Below are positions 31,658 to 43,159 of a stretch of DNA of 64,000 bases, piece by piece (the stretch's first letter is position 1; each line of letters starts with the position of its first letter). The notes beneath the pieces were generated by a model. That model did not search any database. It saw only the letters and a list, made by a program, of their open reading frames with translations, and was not told where the DNA came from. Position numbers and translations under genes: made by a program. The DNA is from UBA7672 sp965279205. Lineage in GTDB: Bacteria; Pseudomonadota; Alphaproteobacteria; Caulobacterales; Hyphomonadaceae. The stretch covers positions 62,001 through 126,000 of the forward strand of contig OZ257144.1 of the NCBI GenBank assembly GCA_965279205.1, given 5' to 3'.

Positions 31658-32538
31658 GCGCGATGGACAAGGACGATCTGTTTCACTTCTCCAGCGCCGT
31701 GCGGCGCGATCCTCGCGTCGAGGCGTGGTTCATGAGCGTCACCGATCCGATGCGATTGATGGCGCGAGAGTGGTTCGAGCGCATGAGGGCGTGTGGCCCG
31801 GATGTGCGCGAGCTTCTGCATGAAGGATATCCCGTCGCCTGCGTGGACGATGCAGCGTTTGGATACGTCAATGCGTTCAAAGCGCATGCAGGCGTCGGCT
31901 TCTTCGCTGGCGCAACGCTTCCCGATCCTGCCGGGCTGCTTGAGGGCGAAGGCAAGCGGATGCGGCATGTGAAGCTGCGGCCCGGCAAGAAACTCGACGA
32001 AGACGCTCTCGGCGAGCTGATCACCGCCGCCTATCGCGACATGCGGCAGCGGCTCGGTCGTCCGGCTCCATCACCGAAGAAAGCAGCGACCATGAAGACA
32101 TCGACGAGTGCGGCGACCAAGGCAAAAACGACAGTGTCGCCCTCGAAGCTGATTGACGCGCGCATCAAGGAGCTAGGCGACTGGCGCGGCGAGATGCTGG
32201 CGAGGATCCGCAAGCTCATCCACGAGGCCGTTCCCGATGTGGTCGAGGAGTGGAAGTGGATGGGAACGCCGGTGTGGGAGCACAACGGCATCATCTGCAC
32301 CGGCGAGAGCTACAAGGACTATGTGAAGACGACCTTCGCCAAGGGCGCCTCGCTGAAGGATCCTTCGGGCCTCTTCAACTCCAGCCTTGAAGGCAATGCC
32401 CGCCGCGCCATCGATTTCCGGAAGGGGGTCAAGATCGATGAAAAGGCCTTCAAGGCGCTGATCCGCGCAGCCGCGGACCTCAACGGGGCCAAGAAAGCCA
32501 AGCCGGCCCCTGCGCGGAAGAAGCCCAAGGGCGCCTGA
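31654..32538 (+). CDS. Fused protein: N-terminal DUF1801-like domain plus C-terminal DUF1801 domain
   Basis: A 294-residue protein with two related halves. The first (about residues 5-130) includes GYPVACVDDAAFGYVNAFKA, HAGVGFFAGATLPD and the MRHVKLRPGKKLDEDALGEL end. A Lys/Thr linker (about 135-165) joins it to a second DUF1801 domain with ARIRKLIHEAVPDVVEEWKW and DYVKTTFAKGASLKDPSGLF, and a Lys/Pro tail. It begins with GTG overlapping the previous stop. Together with the preceding gene this gives three DUF1801-type domains in one operon. Confidence 0.82.
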   Translation: MSAMDKDDLFHFSSAVRRDPRVEAWFMSVTDPMRLMAREWFERMRACGPDVRELLHEGYPVACVDDAAFGYVNAFKAHAGVGFFAGATLPDPAGLLEGEGKRMRHVKLRPGKKLDEDALGELITAAYRDMRQRLGRPAPSPKKAATMKTSTSAATKAKTTVSPSKLIDARIKELGDWRGEMLARIRKLIHEAVPDVVEEWKWMGTPVWEHNGIICTGESYKDYVKTTFAKGASLKDPSGLFNSSLEGNARRAIDFRKGVKIDEKAFKALIRAAADLNGAKKAKPAPARKKPKGA

Positions 32539-32686
32539 GCCTCCGGCAACTGGACAGCGTCCAGACTCGAACGGTCATCACTAATCCCTGTTTCGCCCCA
32601 ATTGGCGCCGCTGCTCGGCCCCAATCGGCTGCGACAACCTGTCCATCGCAAGCGCCAAGGGCCGGCGCCGCGAAATGGGGAGTGAC

Positions 32687-32908
32687 GTGACGACGACCGT
32701 GAAGACCTCGATCCGCCTCGCTCTGACCTCGCTCGCTGTCTGCGGCATCACCTTTGCCGCCTCGGGCGCTCCTCTTCCCTTCACGGGCGATGCTCACCAG
32801 CAGGTCGCCGTGCTCGTGGCCCCTCTGCCCCTGAACACGCCCGACACGGCCACGTCAGACAACCCGGCCTCCGTCGCGGTCCAGTTCGGACAGTTCAGCC
32901 TGAACTAG
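32687..32908 (+). CDS. Small exported protein of unknown function
   Basis: A 73-residue ORF with a signal-peptide-like N-terminus (SIRLALTSLAVCGITFAASG, cleavage near residue 27) and a short Pro/Thr/Ala-rich mature part ending VQFGQFSLN. A GTG start at 32687 is preceded by GGGGAG with a short spacer; an ATG four codons upstream has no such site. It sits directly upstream of the VWA gene, perhaps in the same operon. I do not recognise a family. Confidence 0.5.
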   Translation: MTTTVKTSIRLALTSLAVCGITFAASGAPLPFTGDAHQQVAVLVAPLPLNTPDTATSDNPASVAVQFGQFSLN

Positions 32909-32937
32909 CCGCCGCAACCTTCATCCTGGGGACTTCC

Positions 32938-33690
32938 ATGAAAACCCGCACCGCTCTTGCCGCCATCCTCGCCCTCGCCGCTGCTCCCTTCATGGTGAGC
33001 TCCGCCGTGGCCAAGCCGCCGAAGCCGGCGGAAATCCACTCCTACATCCTCCTCGACCGCACCGGTTCGATGGAGCCGATGTGGTCCGAAGCCCTTTCCT
33101 CCGTGAACGCCTATGCCGATGGCCTCGCCTCGCTTGACGGCGGGCCCAGAGTCGATGCCGACATCACCCTCGCCGTGTTCGACGCCCAGGACGGCCTGCA
33201 GTTCGACGTTCTGCGTGACGATGTCGACGCCGAAAACTGGCATGACGTCACCAATCGCGAAGTCTCCCCGCGCGGCATGACGCCCCTTTATGACGCCATC
33301 GGCCGCCTGGTGACGCTCGCCGAGAAGGACAAGCCGGGCAAGGCCGTGCTGGTGATTATGACGGATGGCGAGGAAAACTCCTCGACCGAGATGACCAAAA
33401 AGTCAGCCAAGGCTGCGCTCGATCGCGTCCGCGCCAAGGGCTGGGAAGTCGTCTTCCTCGGCGCCGAGTTCTCGAACTTCGACGACGCCGAGGGCGTCGG
33501 CCAGTCCTCGTCGCGCAACATGGCGGTCTCCAAGGACCAGCTCAACGACTCGATGAACCGCCTGGCCCAGAAATCAAAGGACTACGCTTCGGGCGCCGCT
33601 CCGACTGTGGAATGGAATGCGGAAGACAGAGCGGCCGCAAAAGAAGAAGAAGTCAAACAGCGCAACAACAACAGCAACAACAACCGCTGA
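32938..33690 (+). CDS. Secreted VWA-domain protein
   Basis: A 250-residue protein: signal peptide (AALAAILALAAAPFMVSSAVA, about 25 residues), then a von Willebrand factor A domain. The MIDAS motif is DRTGSM (DxTxS form of the usual DxSxS), followed by SVNAYADGLASLD, the conserved Thr in GMTPLYDAIG and VLVIMTDGEENSS. The C-terminus is Glu/Asn-rich, ending in an Asn run. It probably binds divalent metal and protein partners in the periplasm. A strong terminator follows. Confidence 0.88.
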   Translation: MKTRTALAAILALAAAPFMVSSAVAKPPKPAEIHSYILLDRTGSMEPMWSEALSSVNAYADGLASLDGGPRVDADITLAVFDAQDGLQFDVLRDDVDAENWHDVTNREVSPRGMTPLYDAIGRLVTLAEKDKPGKAVLVIMTDGEENSSTEMTKKSAKAALDRVRAKGWEVVFLGAEFSNFDDAEGVGQSSSRNMAVSKDQLNDSMNRLAQKSKDYASGAAPTVEWNAEDRAAAKEEEVKQRNNNSNNNR

Positions 33691-33761
33691 AACAACAACC
33701 GGTGACGTGGGAACGCACTTCCGCTTCTTGAGCCTCCAGGCTCGATCGCGGAAAGCAGGTG

Positions 33762-33805
33762 CGGCCAGTGGCGGCTTCTCCCCCGCCACTGGCCGAACTC
33801 TTTTT
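33762..33805 (+). terminator. Intrinsic terminator after the VWA gene
   Basis: A perfect 13-bp stem (cggccagtggcgg / ccgccactggccg) with an 8-base loop is followed by AACTCTTTTT. It lies about 72 bases after the stop. Confidence 0.92.
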
Positions 33806-33874
33806 GGGGACCCTTGAGTTTGGTCCCGGCTTGATGACGGATAGGCCCGCTGGAAAATCCGCGGGGAACATCAG

Positions 33875-34513
33875 ATGACATTTCGCAAGACTGCTTCGTC
33901 CCTGCTCGCACTCGGGATCGCCGCTCTCGCGCTCGGCGCCTGCCAGCCGCCAGCGACGGAAACGGCAAAGCCGGATGAAACTGCTTCTCCCGTGGAAACC
34001 GCCACGGCGGACACAGGCTGCAATGTCCTCGTCGAGAAGGTGTGGATCGATCAGGAAACGCCGATCCGCCGCTACACGGCGGAAGCTTCGGTCATCGGCC
34101 CGACCTGCCAGCAGGGTGTCGCTGTGCTGGTCATCCGGCAGCGCGAAGGCACGCCGATCTACACCTGGTCTGGCCTCGTCGATTATCTCTTTGGCCTGAA
34201 GGACGCGGCCGATCCGGCTGCGATGAAGACCGCGCTCAACGACTGGATCGACCAGGGCAATTCCGCTGAAAACACCACCGCCACCCTGCCGCCCTGGGAA
34301 GAAACCGAGGGCCAAGCCAAGCGCGCGGAATTCCCCTTCATGCCGGCCGAAGGCATCGACAAGGCCACTTGGGATCAGCTTAAGAAGGACAAGCTCGAGA
34401 TGTTCTGCTTCCCGCAGGGCATGGAGAGCCAGCAGTGCGCCGTGCTGCGCCCCGGCACGGATGGCGCGCCGACGTCGATGGAAGAGATCGGCCTCCAGCT
34501 CTTCCCTGGCTGA
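33875..34513 (+). CDS. Lipoprotein of unknown function
   Basis: A 212-residue protein with a lipoprotein signal (SLLALGIAALALGAC, lipobox LGAC, Cys23) and a Thr/Glu/Pro-rich linker. The globular part contains several cysteines (TGCNVLV, GPTCQQGVAVLVIRQREG, MFCFPQGMESQQCAVL) likely to form disulfides. I do not recognise a named family. It is probably outer-membrane-anchored in the periplasm. It converges on the DUF3574 gene, whose stop lies four bases away. Confidence 0.7.
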   Translation: MTFRKTASSLLALGIAALALGACQPPATETAKPDETASPVETATADTGCNVLVEKVWIDQETPIRRYTAEASVIGPTCQQGVAVLVIRQREGTPIYTWSGLVDYLFGLKDAADPAAMKTALNDWIDQGNSAENTTATLPPWEETEGQAKRAEFPFMPAEGIDKATWDQLKKDKLEMFCFPQGMESQQCAVLRPGTDGAPTSMEEIGLQLFPG

Positions 34514-34516
34514 CGC

Positions 34517-34939
34517 CTAGAAGTCCGTACAGGCCATCCGGTCGGTCCGCAGGACGGCATCCTGCGTGAACGCCTTGATGTAGGCATCGCGGATCGCCTC
34601 GATATTGGCCGAAGCAGACGCGCTCCCGTCATGGAAACGCACAAGCACCCGCGACGGCTCGCGCTCGGTGATGTGCCGCTGTTCCGAGAACCACAGCCCG
34701 CTGGCTTCGAGGATGGTGAAGCCTTCCTTCCAGCGCGTGGCCACTTCCGCGTCGACGAACTGGTTGAACTCGGCCTGGGATACCATCCCGTTCGGCCGGG
34801 CCATGCCGAGGAACAGCATCGTCTCGACCATCGGCTCGCCCTGCAGGCACGCCATGACGGGCGCAGGCGCCCTCGTCTCCGAAACACTGACGCAGCCGGT
34901 CGCCGCCAGCATTCCCAGACCCGCAACCCATTGACGCAT
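34517..34939 (-). CDS. DUF3574 lipoprotein
   Basis: A 140-residue protein with a lipoprotein signal (MRQWVAGLGMLAATGC, lipobox ATGC). The DUF3574 core is ETMLFLGMARPNGMVSQAEF, NQFVDAEVATRWKEGFTILE, GLWFSEQ and SRVLVRFHD. The start at 34939 is favoured by GGGGA about five bases upstream; ATGs also occur at 34945 and 34969. A last Cys (RMACTDF) may pair with one near residue 31. Function is unknown. Confidence 0.8.
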   Translation of the reverse strand: MRQWVAGLGMLAATGCVSVSETRAPAPVMACLQGEPMVETMLFLGMARPNGMVSQAEFNQFVDAEVATRWKEGFTILEASGLWFSEQRHITEREPSRVLVRFHDGSASASANIEAIRDAYIKAFTQDAVLRTDRMACTDF

Positions 34940-35140
34940 GCTCATCCCCGCAAGCTGGCCTTTGCGCAAAACCTATGACGCCTGCATCTGCTCCGGCAAC
35001 ATGGTCTTGATCCTTCGAAAACGGGGCTTTTCGACCAATCTTTGGGTTAAAGACCCGTGCGGCGCCTGGGGTGCTCGCTTTATTCACAAAACCCCTGTAT
35101 TGCGCCGCAAAACCCGCCCTCCCCGGCAAAAGAACCTGTC

Positions 35141-36961
<1,821 letters not shown>

Positions 36962-36995
36962 CGCGATCGCTTGAACCGTCCGACCGGAAACCTGC

Positions 36996-37334
36996 ATGAG
37001 CGACCTGCCGCCCTGCCCGAGCTGCAAGTCCGCCCTCGCTTATGAGGACGGAGCGATGCTGGTGTGTCCCGAGTGCGCGCATGAATGGCCGCCGTCCGTC
37101 GCGCTCGTGGCCGAGACCGCGCGCGTCTACAAGGACGCAAACGGCAACGTGCTCGTCGACGGCGACACGGTCACTCTCGTCAAGGACCTGAAGCTCAGGG
37201 GCTCGTCGCAGGTCCTGAAACAGGGCACGAAGGTCAAGAACATACGGCTGGTCGACGAAGACCACGACATCGACTGCAAGATCGAAGGCTTCGGCCCGAC
37301 GAAGCTCAAGTCCGAGTTCGTGAAGAAGGCCTGA
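36996..37334 (+). CDS. yjdM: YjdM/PhnA-like zinc-ribbon protein
   Basis: A 112-residue protein with an N-terminal zinc ribbon (CPSCKSALAYEDGAMLVCPE, Cys pairs CPSC and CPEC) and a C-terminal SH3-like PhnA domain (VLVDGDTVTLVKDLKLRGSS, KQGTKVKNIRLVDEDHDIDC). Full length for the family. Despite the old PhnA name it is not shown to act on phosphonates. It follows typA by 34 bases and may be co-transcribed. Confidence 0.92.
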   Translation: MSDLPPCPSCKSALAYEDGAMLVCPECAHEWPPSVALVAETARVYKDANGNVLVDGDTVTLVKDLKLRGSSQVLKQGTKVKNIRLVDEDHDIDCKIEGFGPTKLKSEFVKKA

Positions 37335-37340
37335 GCGCGA

Positions 37341-38111
37341 TCACGCGCCGCCAAACTTGCCCGGCGTCACTCCGAACTGTTTCCGGAACGCCGCGATAAA
37401 CGCACTAGGGCTGTCATAACCGCAATCCATCGCTGCCGAGGTGACGCTCGCCCCGCCTGCCAGCGCCGCCGCGGCATGAACCAGCCGCGCCTTCTGCCGC
37501 CAGGCGTCGATGGTGAACCCGGTCTCGTCCGCAAAGCAGCGCTGCAGCGTGCGCAAGCTGGCGCCTGCCTCCGCCGCCAGATCTTCGAGATCGCGTTTCT
37601 CCGACGGATCCACTCGCAACCGGTCCGCCAGCCGCATTGCGCGTTCGTCGCGCGGAAGCGGCAGCGCCAGATCGATGCGCGGGGCTGCGTCGATCAGGTC
37701 GACCAGCACAGCCGCCAGCCTGTCATGTTCCGGAAGGCGCGGATCGAGCATCTGCTTCGACAGGATGTGCAGGATCATCTCCGACAGCAGCGGCGAGACC
37801 TCGAACGCCTCGACGCCGAGCTTCACGCCGCCCGCCCGCTCGCCGGCGATGTAGAGCGTACGCAGCGCAACCTCACCCTTGACGCCGATCCGGTGCGGCG
37901 TGCGCGGCGGGATCCAGATCGCCCGCGTCGGCGGCACGAACCAGACGAGTCCTTCGACGGCGACATTCATGACGCCGCTGCGCGCGTAGATCAGCTGCGC
38001 CCATGGATGTGTGTGCACACCCATCAGGAAACCGTCGCGATAGGTGATCGCGAGTGACCGGACGTCGAAACCATCGCCGCCATCGGCATTGGCGCCGACG
38101 CCGTCCGTCAC
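37341..38111 (-). CDS. AraC family transcriptional regulator with cupin domain
   Basis: A 256-residue regulator. The N-terminal cupin (about residues 25-90) includes HTHPWAQLIYARSGVMNVAV and PPRTPHRIGVKG. The C-terminal double helix-turn-helix (about 170-254) includes LEDLAAEAGASLRTLQRCFA and ASVTSAAMDCGYDSPSAFIA, ending FRKQFGVTPGKF. This is the AraC type with an effector-binding cupin. Its start overlaps the stop of the VOC-family gene by four bases, so they form an operon. The ligand is unknown. Confidence 0.9.
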   Translation of the reverse strand: MTDGVGANADGGDGFDVRSLAITYRDGFLMGVHTHPWAQLIYARSGVMNVAVEGLVWFVPPTRAIWIPPRTPHRIGVKGEVALRTLYIAGERAGGVKLGVEAFEVSPLLSEMILHILSKQMLDPRLPEHDRLAAVLVDLIDAAPRIDLALPLPRDERAMRLADRLRVDPSEKRDLEDLAAEAGASLRTLQRCFADETGFTIDAWRQKARLVHAAAALAGGASVTSAAMDCGYDSPSAFIAAFRKQFGVTPGKFGGA

Positions 38112-38485
38112 GGCCAGATGCCCGGCAGGTACTGGCCCACGCCGCAGATATTGCCTTCGCTATCCTCGAAATACGCGATCTCGCCGACGCCCTCGATCCG
38201 GTAGGGCTGCGTCAGCGCGCGCCCGCCCGCCGTCTCGACCGCCCTCAGAGTCGCGCGGATGTCATCGACCTGCACGGTCGCCTCGAAGCCATACATCGGC
38301 TTGCCGGGAACCAGTTCACGTCGCTCATGCAGCGCACCAAGAAAGCCCTGCCCGGCATTCCAGACTTGATAGAAGTTCGGCGGCCCCCAAGGCTTGAACT
38401 CCCAGCCGAGCGTCTGCTCGTAGAACGTTTTCGCGCGCTGCACGTTGTCGGCGTTTATCGCGAAGTGGCGGAAAGTGCCCGGCAT
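38108..38485 (-). CDS. VOC family (glyoxalase/bleomycin-resistance fold) protein
   Basis: A 125-residue protein of paired beta-alpha-beta-beta-beta units: FRHFAINADNVQRAKTFYEQ, TLGWEFKPWG, then ATVQVDDIRATLRAVETAGG and IAYFEDSEGNICGVGQ. Metal ligands are a His near residue 7 and a Glu equivalent later, but the exact set is not certain. It precedes and overlaps the AraC gene. Likely a small-molecule-modifying or binding protein whose level the AraC protein may sense. Confidence 0.88.
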   Translation of the reverse strand: MPGTFRHFAINADNVQRAKTFYEQTLGWEFKPWGPPNFYQVWNAGQGFLGALHERRELVPGKPMYGFEATVQVDDIRATLRAVETAGGRALTQPYRIEGVGEIAYFEDSEGNICGVGQYLPGIWP

Positions 38486-38579
38486 CCCTCATCTCCCTGC
38501 TTGCGGGAGGTAGTATGCACCGGATCCGCCTGTCGCACTCGCGCCATCGCGACTGAGAGTGTCGCGCAGGCGACAAACG

Positions 38580-39113
38580 CTATTTCGCACCCTTTGCCCG
38601 CTCCGCGGCCTCGCGGATCAGTTCGTGCGCTCGCTCCGGTCCGTGCAGGCCCTCGATCTTCACCCACTTGCCCGGTTCGAGATCCTTGTAGTGCTCGAAG
38701 AAGTGCACGATGCGCTCGACCAGGATGTCGGGCAGGTCGGTGTAGTGTTTGATCTTCTCGTAATAGCGCGTCAGCTTGGGATGCGGGACGGCCAGGATCT
38801 TTTCATCCTGGCCCTTGTCGTCCGTCATCATCAGGACGCCGACCGGCACGACGCGAACGACGCAGCCCGGCACCAGGGCGCGGTTGCCGACCACCATCAC
38901 ATCGATAGGATCGCCGTCGAGCGAGAGGGTGTGCGGCACAAAGCCGTAATTGCAGGGATAGCGCATCGACGTGTAGAGGAACCGGTCGACGAACATGGCG
39001 CCGGACGCCTTGTCGATCTCGTACTTGATCGGCTCGCCGCCCAGCGGAACCTCGATCACAACGTTCACGTCCTCGGGCGGATTCACTCCGGTCGCGATTT
39101 TCGAGAGGTCCAT
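38580..39113 (-). CDS. ppa: Inorganic pyrophosphatase
   Basis: A 177-residue family I pyrophosphatase. It has VVIEVPLGGEPIKYEIDKAS, RYPCNYGFVPHTLSLDGDPI (the DGDPIDVMV metal site) and HFFEHYKDLEPGKWVKIEG. It hydrolyses pyrophosphate with Mg2+ in the cytoplasm. The ATG at 39113 removes a 12-codon extension lacking family similarity. Single gene, convergent relation with none of its neighbours. Confidence 0.95.
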   Translation of the reverse strand: MDLSKIATGVNPPEDVNVVIEVPLGGEPIKYEIDKASGAMFVDRFLYTSMRYPCNYGFVPHTLSLDGDPIDVMVVGNRALVPGCVVRVVPVGVLMMTDDKGQDEKILAVPHPKLTRYYEKIKHYTDLPDILVERIVHFFEHYKDLEPGKWVKIEGLHGPERAHELIREAAERAKGAK

Positions 39114-39182
39114 GGGATGTCCTGCCTGTGTCAGTGCGGCGCGCTGCAATAGCGGCGCTCCAGGCTCCCGGCAAGCGCGGCG

Positions 39183-39345
39183 TCAGGCCGCCTCGGCCAC
39201 CGCCTGCCGCATTGCCCGGATATCAATCGGCTTGGCTAGCACGGCAGCAGTTCCGCTTTCCTGTAGGACTCGACCTGATCAGGCAGCCCATTCACCGTGC
39301 AGGCGATGGCCTGGCCTGTCACGATCGCTTTCGCCTCTCAAAGCG
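39183..39345 (-). pseudogene. Decayed receiver-domain (response regulator) 3' remnant
   Basis: Read on the minus strand, the end before the stop at 39183 gives VLAKPIDIRAMRQAVAEAA, the KP-containing last part of a receiver domain. Upstream the similarity continues only in another frame (AIACTVNGLPDQVESYRK), as in VTANxLPDQVExYR of receivers, so at least one frameshift is present. The intact receiver gene directly upstream (39367-39894) has the related IIGKPIDTANLVLAV. No start or phosphate-acceptor Asp remains. Confidence 0.65.
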
Positions 39346-39366
39346 GCAGCGAGAAGCCGTGAAGTA

Positions 39367-39894
39367 TCACAGCCGGATCTGGTCCTGCTTGCGGTCCCGG
39401 ATCGGCGCGCGCGCCACGGCAAGCACTAGGTTTGCAGTGTCGATCGGCTTGCCGATGATGGCGGTAATTCCTGGGATTTCCGCGAGCTGCTTCCTCGCGA
39501 GCGTCATGTTGGCGGTGCAGATGATCACGGGCGTCTGCGGGTTGAACTGGCTCTCGCGTATCAGGGTTGCAACAGCGAGGCCGCTGACTTCGGGCATCAC
39601 CAGATCCAGCACCACGACATCAAAGTGACGCGTCTCGAGCCGTCGCAGCGCCTCGGCGCCTGAACCGCAGGTTTCGACATCGTGGCCGACGCTAGAGAGA
39701 ATGGTGGATAGGATGTCGAGATGGCGGTCGTTGTCATCGACGACCAGAACGTTGCGCGCCGCCGCAACGCAAATCCAGTCGGCTGCGGGGTGAGCGCGCT
39801 GTGGGGCTTCCTGCGTGCTCAAGACGCCATCGGCGGACGCTCCGCTGGTCTGGGAGTCCGGTTCCGCTTCACGAGGGAGCGGTGGCGTATCCAT
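39367..39894 (-). CDS. Single-domain response regulator
   Basis: A receiver protein of about 175 residues with a disordered N-terminus of about 45 residues. The receiver domain reads NVLVVDDNDRHLDILSTILS (acidic pocket), VVVLDLVMPE (phospho-acceptor Asp), PVIICTANM (conserved Thr) and IIGKPID (conserved Lys). There is no output domain, so it probably works as a phosphorelay shuttle or by protein binding. The ATG at 39894 is favoured by AAGGG upstream over a TTG ten codons earlier. A decayed relative follows downstream. Confidence 0.88.
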   Translation of the reverse strand: MDTPPLPREAEPDSQTSGASADGVLSTQEAPQRAHPAADWICVAAARNVLVVDDNDRHLDILSTILSSVGHDVETCGSGAEALRRLETRHFDVVVLDLVMPEVSGLAVATLIRESQFNPQTPVIICTANMTLARKQLAEIPGITAIIGKPIDTANLVLAVARAPIRDRKQDQIRL

Positions 39895-40080
39895 CGCCGC
39901 TGCCCTTTGCCCTACAAAATTCAACCCAACAGGGAATCACTAGCACAGACGTGCCGATAGCATAATTAACCTTTGAGTAGCAGTTGCCAACAGGGGTTAC
40001 GGTCCTTTTGGGTCACTTTCGGGCGATGGAACCCGCGATTTAAAGGGCAATTCCCCAAATCCAGGATTTCGCGCGTCGCG

Positions 40081-41307
<1,227 letters not shown>

Positions 41308-41472
41308 GACAGTGCTCCCGAAAAGGGCTGGCGGATCGCGCGCTTATAGCCTCGCGTCGCGCGCCCGCAAGCAGCTGTTACGGGCAGCTGTTGGATATGG
41401 TGCGGGACGGTCCACATGTTAGACTCATGCTCCGCGGCGGGGCTCACCGCCATGACACACCGGGGATCTCCC

Positions 41473-42381
41473 ATGACCCGCCTTGCCGCCCTTTATCGTC
41501 ATGCCCGCAATGCGCTCGCAGCGGCGACGGCTGGGTTGACACTGCTGGGCGCAGCCGCCCCGGCCTCCGCCGACCCAGCGCTGTTTGTTATCAAGGATGC
41601 GGATTCAACCATCTATCTCCTCGGCACGGTCCACCTGCTCAAGCCCCAAACGGTGTGGCGCGGACCAAAGCTGGATGCGGCGCTCAAGCAGGCAACCGAA
41701 CTCTGGCTGGAACTGCCGACGACCAATCCCGCCGCCATGCAGGGCGAGATGATGGCGCTGGTTGCGCGCTACGGGCTCTCACCAGCGAAACGCCTGTCTG
41801 CACGCCTGACGCCTGCCGAAATGAAAACGCTCGACGCAGCGGCGAAAGTCGCAGGCCTGTCCGGCGCGCAGCTCGACGTTTTTCGCCCGTGGTTTGCGGC
41901 GTTGACCATCTCGACTGCCGCAATCTCCCGCGCCGGTTACGATCCGGAATCCGGCGTCGACGGCAAGGTTGAGGCCGTCTTCAGCGAACGCGGCATCAAG
42001 CCGATCGGCTTCGAGACCGCTGAACAACAGATCCAGGTCTTCGCCAGCATGAGCGAAGAGCAGGAGCTCGAATATCTTCGCTCCACGATGGAGGACTATG
42101 AAGAGGCGCCGACCGAACTCGACCAGATGGTCGTCTACTGGGCGGCCGGAGACATCGCCAATCTCGAGAGGATCGTAGTCACCGACATGAAGGACAAGGA
42201 GCCGGATCTCTACCAGTCCCTGCTGGTCAACCGGAACGCCAACTGGGTGACAAAGATCCAGGAGCGCCTGAAAGGCTCCGGCGTGTCGTTCATCGCCGTC
42301 GGCGCCGGCCACCTGATCGGCCCGGACAGCGTGCTTGCCATGCTGAAGGCCAAGGGCGTCGAGTCGAGCCGCGTGCAGTAG
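41473..42381 (+). CDS. TraB/GumN family protein
   Basis: A 302-residue protein with a signal peptide (LAAATAGLTLLGAAAPASAD). The conserved TraB/GumN motif STIYLLGTVHLLKPQTVW follows, then ELWLELPTTN and, near the end, a second conserved motif FIAVGAGHLIGPDSVLAMLK. The family resembles metalloproteases of the Tiki/PrgY type, with a GTxH and a GAGHL motif as putative metal sites. Probably periplasmic. Convergent with the PKHD dioxygenase gene. Confidence 0.88.
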   Translation: MTRLAALYRHARNALAAATAGLTLLGAAAPASADPALFVIKDADSTIYLLGTVHLLKPQTVWRGPKLDAALKQATELWLELPTTNPAAMQGEMMALVARYGLSPAKRLSARLTPAEMKTLDAAAKVAGLSGAQLDVFRPWFAALTISTAAISRAGYDPESGVDGKVEAVFSERGIKPIGFETAEQQIQVFASMSEEQELEYLRSTMEDYEEAPTELDQMVVYWAAGDIANLERIVVTDMKDKEPDLYQSLLVNRNANWVTKIQERLKGSGVSFIAVGAGHLIGPDSVLAMLKAKGVESSRVQ

Positions 42382-42383
42382 GC

Positions 42384-43067
42384 TCAGACCTCCGCCCAGC
42401 GGCGCAGCAGGTTGTGATAGGCAGCCGTCAGGCCCAGCACGGCTTCGTGGGTGTCGCCCAGATCGGCGCGCGCCCTGATGATCGACTGGTCGAGATCGTA
42501 AAGCAGGCCTCGCGCGCCATCGTCCTTCACCATCGACTGGATCCAGAAGAAAGACGCCCAGCGGCTGCCGCGCGTGATTGCCTCGACGCGGTGGAGGCTG
42601 GAGGCCGGATAGAGCACCATGTCGCCGGCAGCGAACTTCACGCTCTGTTCGCCATAGGTGTCCTGGATCACCAGCTCGCCGCCATCATAGTCGGCCGGAT
42701 CGGTCAGGAAGAGCGTCGCCGAAAGATCCGTGCGCACGCGGATATTGGGCCCGGCGATGAAGCGGATCGCGTTGTCGACATGAGCGCCGAACTTCATGCC
42801 GACATCGTATCGGTTGAACAACGGCGGAAAGACGCGAAGGGGAACCGCTGCAGAGTTGAAGGTTTGCGACCGGGCAAGCGCCCGCAGGACGACCTCGCCC
42901 ATCGCCCTCGCCTGTGGCGCATCCTCCGGGACCTGCAGGTTGTGCTTTGCCAGCGCCGACTGCGCGCCCGCCGTGATGCGGCCGTCGACCCATTTCGTGC
43001 CTTCGAGGACCGAGCGGCAGTGCGCCACTTCATCCTTTGTCAGAACGGCTTCGCATTTCACAAGCAT
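42384..43067 (-). CDS. Fe(II)-dependent PKHD-type hydroxylase (PiuC/YbiX-like)
   Basis: A 227-residue 2-oxoglutarate/Fe(II) dioxygenase. Iron ligands are visible as HVDNAIR (His-x-Asp) and the distal His in SSLHRVEAITRGSRWAS, with the Arg for 2-oxoglutarate. YDGGELVIQDTYGEQSVKFA is characteristic of the PiuC/YbiX branch. Such genes usually sit beside TonB siderophore receptors, as here (receptor 93 bases upstream on the same strand). Likely iron-regulated; the substrate is unknown. Confidence 0.9.
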   Translation of the reverse strand: MLVKCEAVLTKDEVAHCRSVLEGTKWVDGRITAGAQSALAKHNLQVPEDAPQARAMGEVVLRALARSQTFNSAAVPLRVFPPLFNRYDVGMKFGAHVDNAIRFIAGPNIRVRTDLSATLFLTDPADYDGGELVIQDTYGEQSVKFAAGDMVLYPASSLHRVEAITRGSRWASFFWIQSMVKDDGARGLLYDLDQSIIRARADLGDTHEAVLGLTAAYHNLLRRWAEV

Positions 43068-43095
43068 CGGTAGTTCCTAGCAGCCCGTCTGGTCC

Positions 43096-43129
43096 AAAAA
43101 AAGAAGGGACGGACCCAAAGGTCCGTCCC
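43096..43129 (-). terminator. Intrinsic terminator after the siderophore receptor gene
   Basis: On the minus strand a 10-bp stem (gggacggacc / ggtccgtccc, with a 4-base loop) is followed by TTCTTTTTTT. It lies 31 bases after the receptor stop, so read-through to the PKHD gene would be partial. Confidence 0.9.
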
Positions 43130-43159
43130 GTTCAGTAAAGGCGTGATCCTTGGGGAGGA

